Source of the DNA: a virus
Strand: one strand, 5' to 3'
IMG/VR virus record: IMGVR_UViG_3300035670_000118
Span: 1 to 64,000 of that record
Length of the DNA: 64,000 nucleotides
Made by a program: the position numbers and the translations under genes. Numbering within the stretch: the stretch's first letter is position 1; each line of letters opens with the position of its first letter. Below, one piece after another: positions 58,267 through 64,000 of the stretch. A model generated the notes under the pieces. The model was not told the origin of the DNA. It worked only from the letters and a program-made list of their open reading frames with translations, and did not search any database.

Positions 58267-59207
58267 TACTTTATTGTAACATCAACCCCAACATATCCCC
58301 TAGGCAAATTCTCGGTCGTTATCCTTGCGCCAGGAAAGTTCTTTACTATATAGGCTTTGTAAAGATTAAGTCTTCTTCTATCATCCTCATAAGATATACT
58401 AGGAACAAAAGAAAAAGTTTTAACCTCTGGATTATTACTAAGATAATCTTTTAGAATCCCGATAATAGTTCCCATTATTGTAAATGGATGCCCAGCATTA
58501 GTAATATCGTCACGATTACCGTCGCATGAGAAATACATAGTTATGTTTTCTAAAGATTTTCTTTCTATATGTACTTCGTAAAGTTCTGGCCCAAAATAGA
58601 AACTATAGAGAGCTTCTTTTTTGTTACTATATACAACGTTCCATGGAAGATGTTCTATGTTTGCTTCACCTATTTCATTAATCATAGATTCATAAACAAA
58701 AAAATCGTCATAAAATTTAGAGTACTTAAGAATATTCCCATGCTTGTGTTTTTCTTCCAGTCCAGCGATTTCATTCTTTTTGAAAATATCATTGAATGAA
58801 TCAGGTAATAAATTAATATATCCTCCAGAAATTTTTCTTAGATATACACCTAAACCTGTGTACATAGTAGAAGAAAAAGGTATAGGAGAAGTCAATAAAA
58901 TAATAGCATAAGGGGCTAGCTTAGGAATTTCTTTTAATTGTTCCAGTGCATTTTTAAATTCATCCTCTGTTGGTTGATCCCCTCTGGTATCTAGTCTGAG
59001 TTTTTTTCTTAGATGATAATTGAAAACCCTCATCATCTCTGTGGTTTCTCTTCCCTCAGTTTTAAAGGCATTGAAAACGTTATAAGCAATTTCCTTAGCT
59101 CTTTTATAAGCAAGTCTTATACCTTCAAATGAAGTACCCTCATCTATTTTTAAGTTGTCCTTATTTTTTTTGAGGAAATCACCATTATTTTTTAGGAAGG
59201 ATGTCAT
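58266..59207 (-). CDS. Hypothetical protein, possible LETM1-like segment
   Basis: 313 residues. The segment FKNALEQLKEIPKLAPYAIILLTSPIPFSSTMYTGLGVYL followed by INLLPDSF resembles the LETM1-like domain in some Bacteroidota phage proteins; the C-terminal part (HPFTIMGTIIGILKDYL, DRRRLNLYKAYIVKNFPGA) reads like a GNAT-type fold. The N-terminus MTSFLKNNGDFLKKNKDNLKIDEG is only weakly like the packaged leader. Confidence 0.6.
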   Translation of the reverse strand: MTSFLKNNGDFLKKNKDNLKIDEGTSFEGIRLAYKRAKEIAYNVFNAFKTEGRETTEMMRVFNYHLRKKLRLDTRGDQPTEDEFKNALEQLKEIPKLAPYAIILLTSPIPFSSTMYTGLGVYLRKISGGYINLLPDSFNDIFKKNEIAGLEEKHKHGNILKYSKFYDDFFVYESMINEIGEANIEHLPWNVVYSNKKEALYSFYFGPELYEVHIERKSLENITMYFSCDGNRDDITNAGHPFTIMGTIIGILKDYLSNNPEVKTFSFVPSISYEDDRRRLNLYKAYIVKNFPGARITTENLPRGYVGVDVTIK

Positions 59208-59892
59208 AGATTCCGTAAGGTATTGTCTTAAAATTATTCTCCTTTCTAAATTCCCCTAACATTTTAACAAATTTTTCAACATAAGGCTTAGGTAATTGGA
59301 TACAGATTCTTTTTATATCTACAGGTATGTTATCATCCTTATCTAAAGAATTTTTAAAAAGCTCAGGACGATAAACGTTAGTGTTATCTCCTTCTACTCC
59401 AGTCACAGGAACATTTAAGCTTCCAGTTCCAGAAATGTCAACACTAACAAATTGTTCAGCTTCTGCCTCTTTTGAGTCTTTGACCGTAGATTTACCAACA
59501 ATCGCCTTACCTGCGGTAAATTTAATTCTGCTTGGGTCAATGAATGGATAGTTTTTAAGAGCTTTTATAGTGTTATCTCTTCTTCTTTCAGCAAGACCTT
59601 GATTATCATATCTTCCCTGTCCTACTGCAGAGGCTCCAGCACTAACAGTAACGTTAACAGTTCCTTTAGAGTTTTGAAGTAGATCATTAATTAATTGGAC
59701 TATATCTAAGAATTTTTTAGATTTAGGATCTAATGAGTCTACGCCAATTTCAAAAGCTCCCGTCCCTTTTGCTGTGATACTCCGTGGTATTTCTATGCCT
59801 TTAGGATATTTAGCTTTCATTCTATCGATGCTGCTTGTATCTCTGCCTCCGAGATGTTCGTTTATTTCTTCAAAAGATCTAAGGTGTCTCAT
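59185..59892 (-). CDS. Packaged-protein candidate with OmpA-like domain
   Basis: 235 residues. Leader MRHLRSFEEINEHLGG with INE. The middle VNVTVSAGASAVGQGRYDNQGLAERRRDNTIKALKNY is an OmpA-C-like signature, which binds peptidoglycan. An exact GGATATATAA lies upstream. It might anchor to the cell wall during entry or lysis. Confidence 0.75.
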   Translation of the reverse strand: MRHLRSFEEINEHLGGRDTSSIDRMKAKYPKGIEIPRSITAKGTGAFEIGVDSLDPKSKKFLDIVQLINDLLQNSKGTVNVTVSAGASAVGQGRYDNQGLAERRRDNTIKALKNYPFIDPSRIKFTAGKAIVGKSTVKDSKEAEAEQFVSVDISGTGSLNVPVTGVEGDNTNVYRPELFKNSLDKDDNIPVDIKRICIQLPKPYVEKFVKMLGEFRKENNFKTIPYGIYDILPKK

Positions 59893-59909
59893 TTTTTATC
59901 TAATATTTT

Positions 59910-59919
59910 TTATATATCC
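59910..59919 (-). promoter_or_regulatory. Late-promoter-like GGATATATAA
   Basis: Exact 10-mer on the minus strand, 17 bases before the 59892 start codon. Confidence 0.65.
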
Positions 59920-59923
59920 GAAA

Positions 59924-60001
59924 ATAAACTATTTGCTTATTACCGTTACAAACTTTTCTGTGAGACTACCCGATTTGTGCTTGGTCTCCTCGTATCCTTC
60001 C
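59924..60001 (-). repeat. 78-bp direct repeat copy A, remnant of a packaged-protein C-terminus
   Basis: Matches 61004-61081 with two mismatches (59983 and 59985). Read on the minus strand it still encodes YEETKHKSGSLTEKFVTVISK and the stop, the tail of gene 61009-61653, but in a frame different from the gene just upstream (60008-60997). It lies 1080 bases from copy B. Confidence 0.9.
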
Positions 60002-60007
60002 CTGCCT

Positions 60008-60997
60008 TTATATGGATATCCATTTATTAAGATCCGAAGATGATACATTTTTTATGTAAGGTCCTCCTTTAGGATCAAAACATGTGTTTACGTTCTTTTG
60101 GATAGGAAGATCCCATTTATATGTTCCAATTAATGAGTTTTCTATTTTGAAATTATTATTAGAAACCCAAGCCCAAACAACCCCAAGATCATAGATCTTT
60201 GTTGATATGTTTAATAATGGAGGATATATCTGTATTTGAGAGAATTTATAAAACCAAACGTTCTGCTCGAAATCTATCGAAAGATCATCGCCTATTCCCT
60301 TTTCCCCTATAATATGGGCAAAAAATTTAAGATCAACAGTCCCTTTTAGTTTACCTTTAACATATCCATCTGCTTTAAACTCTGTGGGAGCAGTGAATGT
60401 AGCGTCTTTTATTTTTATTGATTTAATTTCAACACTAAGACCCGCACTAAAGCAAACCTCCTTAGAGGAAACTAGATAATTTACTGTATAGCACTTTTCA
60501 AATTTAGGCGGGATAGCGGAATCAACCTTATCATTTATAAAAGGTAACGTTGAAGGAAATATCGAGTTTAAGAACCCTATTACTTGTTTTTTTTGCGACG
60601 TATATTTAGCTAAATAATCGGTCTCGTTCTCTTCACTTATAAAATTCTCATTAGCTTTAGCATTTTTTATGGGAGATTTTTCACCCGGTATAGTAGGGGT
60701 TTCTTTGGAGAGATTATTAGTGTTATCTGGTTCTTCACCTTTTAACCCGGAAAGAATAGTTCTGTGATCTAAATTACCATCCTCTTTTATTCCTCTTTTT
60801 TTCTGAAATTGCTTGATGTCTTCTTTAGCAAGTTCTTTATCATTAGATACACCAAGGATCTTTTTGATCTTCGATAAAAATCTAGGCTTTAGTCTTAAAA
60901 ATTTAGTGGATGTTTTTAAATTTTCTTTAGCATTTTCATTAATATCAATAGCATTAGAAAAATTTTCAAACAATAAAATATATTTAAGATCTTTCAT
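60008..60997 (-). CDS. Packaged-protein candidate with peptidoglycan-binding-like segment
   Basis: 329 residues. Leader MKDLKYILLFENFSNAID with LFE. Residues about 30-88 (LSKIKKILGVSNDKELAKEDIKQFQKKRGIKEDGNLDHRTIL) resemble a PG_binding_1 domain. The remaining beta-rich part is unrecognised. The gene is bracketed by the 78-bp direct repeats, as if gained as a cassette. Confidence 0.75.
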   Translation of the reverse strand: MKDLKYILLFENFSNAIDINENAKENLKTSTKFLRLKPRFLSKIKKILGVSNDKELAKEDIKQFQKKRGIKEDGNLDHRTILSGLKGEEPDNTNNLSKETPTIPGEKSPIKNAKANENFISEENETDYLAKYTSQKKQVIGFLNSIFPSTLPFINDKVDSAIPPKFEKCYTVNYLVSSKEVCFSAGLSVEIKSIKIKDATFTAPTEFKADGYVKGKLKGTVDLKFFAHIIGEKGIGDDLSIDFEQNVWFYKFSQIQIYPPLLNISTKIYDLGVVWAWVSNNNFKIENSLIGTYKWDLPIQKNVNTCFDPKGGPYIKNVSSSDLNKWISI

Positions 60998-61003
60998 ACT
61001 AGT

Positions 61004-61081
61004 ATAAACTATTTGCTTATTACCGTTACAAACTTTTCTGTGAGACTACCCGATTTGTGCTTAGCCTCCTCGTATCCTTCC
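61004..61081 (-). repeat. 78-bp direct repeat copy B (3' end of 61009-61653)
   Basis: The functional copy, encoding the last residues of the 61009 protein. See copy A. Confidence 0.9.
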
Positions 61082-61653
61082 ATTTTTTTATATTTCATTA
61101 GTCCAGTAAAATCCCCTCCATGACCTAATCCTCCTCTTCTTGCTATAAGATAGTGGACGCCTTCGGGAACCTTAACAAGAGGAACAGAAACACTTAATTT
61201 ACTTCCCACCATTTCCATCTTAATATTTTTCACGTCAGGCTTGACACTTATAGTTTTAAGGTACTCATTAAGCTCTAATGTTAGAACATTTAATAACTGA
61301 TGGATAGTATCTCCTTTACCCCCTTTGGCATGTTTAAGTAGAAATCCCGAAGCAGGTCCATCATAATTAATATTAAAAGATGTTGGAGATTTTTGGATTG
61401 TTATCTTTGGTACTGTTCTACCTCCTATTTGACTTGTTCCGTTCCAAAAAGCATCCTTACCAAAGTGAGTCCAGCAGTCGTAGTTTGGGCACGATGCCTC
61501 GTCATTTCGGGAAGTGGAAACTGGTCCGCTGGGAGAGTCTGAGCCAGAAGCACCTGCCTCACCTCCTCCTAAACCTAGTAATTTAGCAAATCTATTAGCA
61601 TCAGAAAATAGCTGCTCGTTTATAAATTGATCTATTGATTTAATATATCTCAT
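61009..61653 (-). CDS. Packaged-protein candidate
   Basis: 214 residues. Leader MRYIKSIDQFINEQLFSDANRFAKLLGLGG belongs to the EQLF-type extended group. A Ser/Gly linker follows (about 28-50), then a mixed alpha/beta domain with two close Cys (CPNYDCW). No known family. The gene's 3' end is duplicated beyond the next gene. Confidence 0.75.
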   Translation of the reverse strand: MRYIKSIDQFINEQLFSDANRFAKLLGLGGGEAGASGSDSPSGPVSTSRNDEASCPNYDCWTHFGKDAFWNGTSQIGGRTVPKITIQKSPTSFNINYDGPASGFLLKHAKGGKGDTIHQLLNVLTLELNEYLKTISVKPDVKNIKMEMVGSKLSVSVPLVKVPEGVHYLIARRGGLGHGGDFTGLMKYKKMEGYEEAKHKSGSLTEKFVTVISK

Positions 61654-61656
61654 CTG

Positions 61657-61944
61657 TTAAGGTACGAGTTTTTCTACCGATAGTACGGAATATTTTTTAC
61701 CTTCCCCGTACTGATTTCCTGGCGTCTCGTTTAAAGTGACCTTAAAATAATATCCAGGAACAGCATTACTTTTAAGTGCGTAAACTAATTCAGACTTTTG
61801 ATTTATATAATCTACACTTTGCATTCCCATTTTACTAGCAACAGTGTCGCTAGAAACTATTGCCTTGATCTTTTCGGCGGAGGAATAAAAAGGAGCTTGG
61901 TATTCATCTAATCTCCCGTATTTATAATCATTGAATGTTTTCAT
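61657..61944 (-). CDS. Packaged-protein candidate, small
   Basis: 95 residues. Leader MKTFNDYKYGRLDEYQAPF starts like T4 MKTY; LDE is a possible site. Beta-rich end (YFKVTLNETPGNQYGEGKKYSVLSVEKL). No known family. Confidence 0.65.
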   Translation of the reverse strand: MKTFNDYKYGRLDEYQAPFYSSAEKIKAIVSSDTVASKMGMQSVDYINQKSELVYALKSNAVPGYYFKVTLNETPGNQYGEGKKYSVLSVEKLVP

Positions 61945-61959
61945 TTTTTGCCTTTTATT

Positions 61960-62700
61960 TTACCACATTTCTGTGCTATAAACAGATATTTCTCTCAATA
62001 TACCATTTCCTGGTCTTGCAAAGGCATATCCCATCCCAGAGATGCTTACCCAAATAGCCTCTTTTAACCTATTTCTATCGTCTAATAAATTTGTTTCTGG
62101 AAGTTCCCCTCCTTCAATCAAAGGAAGCTTAACACCATTTTTTACCCAACTAGGAGTTTTCTTTCCCATTATAAACAGAGGGTCCGAATGTTCTTCTGCC
62201 CAAGCTTCTAGATCCAATTCATAAAAACTAAGTGTTAAATCTTTTCCTATATGAGACTGCATTTCTCTGTTAATATCATCCTCCAAATCATCAATTTCAC
62301 TCAAACGCTGACTTTGTTGTAAAGGAATTGGGTTTTTCTCATATTGATCCGTTCCCCTATTATAATAATGTCCATAAAAATCGATAGGAATATTATTTAC
62401 TGTACCACCGTATGTTGATCCTTTATATGTAGGAAAAACCTTAATTTTTCTAGGTGTTATAACATAGCTATCTCTCCCTTTTGATATTAAATCTCCCGAA
62501 ATATCAATAACAAAAGAAGCATCCCAGCTGGTTTCATAAGTTATATTTATCTGTGAATGTGTAGCGGATTTTAAATAAGAGTCTTTACTCTTATCCGGTG
62601 AATAACCAAAGCTAGGAGGCATTTCTTTCTTACTTCTAAAGATGTCAAATATCCCCTCATTTAAAGAGAAATCGTCAAAAGATTTAAGGTGCTTTTTCAT
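61960..62700 (-). CDS. Packaged-protein candidate
   Basis: 246 residues. Leader MKKHLKSFDDFSLNEGIFDIFRSKKE with LNE. Beta-rich middle (INITYETSWDASFVIDISGDLI). An exact GGATATATAA lies 17 bases upstream of the ATG. No known family. Confidence 0.75.
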   Translation of the reverse strand: MKKHLKSFDDFSLNEGIFDIFRSKKEMPPSFGYSPDKSKDSYLKSATHSQINITYETSWDASFVIDISGDLISKGRDSYVITPRKIKVFPTYKGSTYGGTVNNIPIDFYGHYYNRGTDQYEKNPIPLQQSQRLSEIDDLEDDINREMQSHIGKDLTLSFYELDLEAWAEEHSDPLFIMGKKTPSWVKNGVKLPLIEGGELPETNLLDDRNRLKEAIWVSISGMGYAFARPGNGILREISVYSTEMW

Positions 62701-62717
62701 TTTTTTATTATTTACTA

Positions 62718-62727
62718 TTATATATCC
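62718..62727 (-). promoter_or_regulatory. Late-promoter-like GGATATATAA
   Basis: Exact 10-mer on the minus strand, 17 bases before the 62700 start codon and abutting the stop of 62727-63194. Confidence 0.65.
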
Positions 62728-63194
62728 TATTTTATAAGATTCTTTAATGGATTAAAACATATTCTATATCTTCTCATTAATTCTATGTTATAAAAGAAGT
62801 GGCGGTTGTTGCTATTTATACTGTCACCGCTTACGAAATAATCCTCGTCATAATATGTAAAGTAGTACTCATCATATTCAGTGTTAGTGTCATCGTCCAT
62901 ATAACTCTTAAATCTATAATAGCTATCTGCTATAGTTTTATAGAACTCACAAGGAGAATTTATTCTTCCAATCTTGTTAACCTCATAATGATCATCCTCC
63001 CCATGTTGAACAAAAGAAACATCAGGTATCCCATCTATAATCATACGAGCGTGTTCTCTTTCAAATTCTAGATCGAAAAGGATATCCTCTATTTTTTTTC
63101 TACATTCCTCGTCGCTCTTGTATCCGATAAGATAATAGCCATAACTAGCCCTTCCGTAAGTGGTATCAAAATGTGAAGCTTCTAATAAATACAT
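62727..63194 (-). CDS. Hypothetical acidic protein
   Basis: 155 residues, Tyr- and Asp-rich (YMDDDTNTEYDEYYFTYYDEDYF). No leader. Lies between two packaged-protein genes. No family recognised. Confidence 0.65.
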   Translation of the reverse strand: MYLLEASHFDTTYGRASYGYYLIGYKSDEECRKKIEDILFDLEFEREHARMIIDGIPDVSFVQHGEDDHYEVNKIGRINSPCEFYKTIADSYYRFKSYMDDDTNTEYDEYYFTYYDEDYFVSGDSINSNNRHFFYNIELMRRYRICFNPLKNLIK

Positions 63195-63198
63195 ACAC

Positions 63199-63924
63199 TT
63201 ATTGTTCCATTATCCAAACTGTGGGATCTATGTGATTATAGAAGTGCCAGAACATTCTTCTTCTACCTCCTATTGTGTAGTAATTACCTCTATACAATAT
63301 AAACTGTGTACATGGTAATTGTCCTCCACTTTCTTCAACACGGTTAAAGTGTGCTATGGATCCTTTTATGTAAGTCGCCCAGAATTGAGCCATGTTTATA
63401 GCAATGTCTGGATATTTTTTTACAAGCCCTAATGTATTACCAAGGGTATAGTCGTCTAATCCTGCTTCGATTGCTTTATTGTATTCGCTCTCACATTTAC
63501 CTAAATAATCCGGATCTTTCTCTAAAATATCCCAATCATGATTTTTAAATGTAGTAGCTAATCCTCTCCTTAAATAATCAAGAGGAATCTTTTCCATTTC
63601 CCCACATTCAAATAATTCACGACACCAAAGAATAAAAGGAACAAATCTTGGATCTCTTTCCTCAGCTATATCTAAGAGTTCATCAGTTGTTATTTCGCCC
63701 GGTTTGCTAGGCGGATCCACGTGGTTTTCTAACCATTTTGGCTCTCCCCCAAATCCATCTTCTCTAATATCAAATATATCTTGGTCTATCTCCGAGGGGA
63801 GAAGCTCTCTTAACTCTGGATAAGATTTAAAAGCCCTATAGAACTCTTTAAATTCATACTCAGGTTTTTTATAGTTAGGATTTTTCTTAGCTATAAACGA
63901 TTCAAATAATTTTAAATGTCTCAT
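63199..63924 (-). CDS. Packaged-protein candidate
   Basis: 241 residues. Leader MRHLKLFESFIAKKNPN with LFE. The rest is helical and charged (EFYRAFKSYPELRELLPSEID; DYTLGNTLGLVKKYPDIAINMAQF). No known family. Confidence 0.73.
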   Translation of the reverse strand: MRHLKLFESFIAKKNPNYKKPEYEFKEFYRAFKSYPELRELLPSEIDQDIFDIREDGFGGEPKWLENHVDPPSKPGEITTDELLDIAEERDPRFVPFILWCRELFECGEMEKIPLDYLRRGLATTFKNHDWDILEKDPDYLGKCESEYNKAIEAGLDDYTLGNTLGLVKKYPDIAINMAQFWATYIKGSIAHFNRVEESGGQLPCTQFILYRGNYYTIGGRRRMFWHFYNHIDPTVWIMEQ

Positions 63925-63925
63925 T

Positions 63926-64000
63926 CTATTTTAATAATTTTTTTATTTCATCAACTAACAAATTGGAGGGCTTATCCTTATTATAAATTATGTGATTAGC
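63926..64000 (-). CDS. 3' end of a gene running out of the window
   Basis: An open minus-strand frame ends at the TAG at 63926 and reads ANHIIYNKDKPSNLLVDEIKKLLK up to the window edge. The product cannot be identified from 24 residues. Confidence 0.5.
   Translation of the reverse strand, partial: ANHIIYNKDKPSNLLVDEIKKLLK

Noticed and set aside
59924-61081. The 78-bp repeats considered as ends of an insertion sequence
   Set aside because: They are direct repeats containing coding sequence, with no inverted ends and no transposase between them.
1-64000. CRISPR arrays
   Set aside because: No regularly spaced repeats with unique spacers were seen; the three hairpin repeats near 1 kb are unevenly spaced.

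Overview
The window looks like part of a large, AT-rich, tailed bacteriophage genome with T4-like organisation whose host belongs to the Bacteroidota. The phage assignment rests on densely packed small genes with ATGA/TAATG overlaps, phage-type thymidylate synthase, a Dda-like helicase, a GH19 endolysin, a free-standing GIY-YIG homing endonuclease, a tRNA-like gene, and many short conserved hypothetical proteins. The host assignment rests on a phage sigma factor (47921-48781) that reads like the housekeeping sigma of Bacteroidota, on families common in that phylum (DUF2452, DUF6717-like, deoxyhypusine-synthase-like) and on lipoproteins and secreted proteins of that style. Terminase, portal and capsid genes are not visible, so this is the accessory and host-takeover part plus a large bank of probable virion-internal proteins.

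Layout. 1-1.4 kb: a truncated TROVE/Ro60-like RNA-binding protein, preceded by a 0.5 kb non-coding region with three copies of a fixed-geometry hairpin and an intrinsic terminator, a candidate Y-RNA-like locus. 1.4-19.7 kb: metabolic and small early-type genes (thioredoxin, flavoprotein, two phosphoesterases, a GT2 fragment, a cyclic-phosphate-processing receiver protein, acyl-CoA thioesterase, ThyA, AAA+ ATPase). 20.5-25.9 kb: first packaged-protein cluster (PAP2 phosphatase and others), homing endonuclease, sigma factor 1. 25.9-30.8 kb: a five-gene two-component signalling operon with two paralogous histidine kinases, a CheY-like receiver, a secreted protein and a coiled-coil membrane protein. 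31-33 kb: lysis genes. 33.5-38.9 kb: phosphoesterase, Dda-like helicase, ClpP-like protease, SLOG protein. 38.9-45.9 kb: packaged proteins, deoxyhypusine-synthase-like enzyme and SpeD (polyamines). 46-52 kb: a large packaged membrane protein, RpoD-like sigma 2, methyltransferase-like protein, lipoprotein, odd tRNA-like gene, NADAR protein. 52-64 kb: second large bank of packaged proteins interrupted by a prim-pol-like protein.

The strongest genome-wide pattern is that about 23 otherwise unrelated proteins begin with one short leader of the type M-K/R-H-I/L-K-x-F-E-x-F, usually followed by an I/L/V-x-E site. This resembles the capsid-targeting sequence of T4 internal proteins and the cleavage rule of the T4 gp21 prohead protease. 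Many of these genes have an exact copy of the 10-mer GGATATATAA upstream, a probable late promoter. Four proteins share a second, C-terminal motif (KGAxLLNRFGL type). Together these suggest a large set of enzymes and effectors loaded into the head and perhaps delivered with the DNA.
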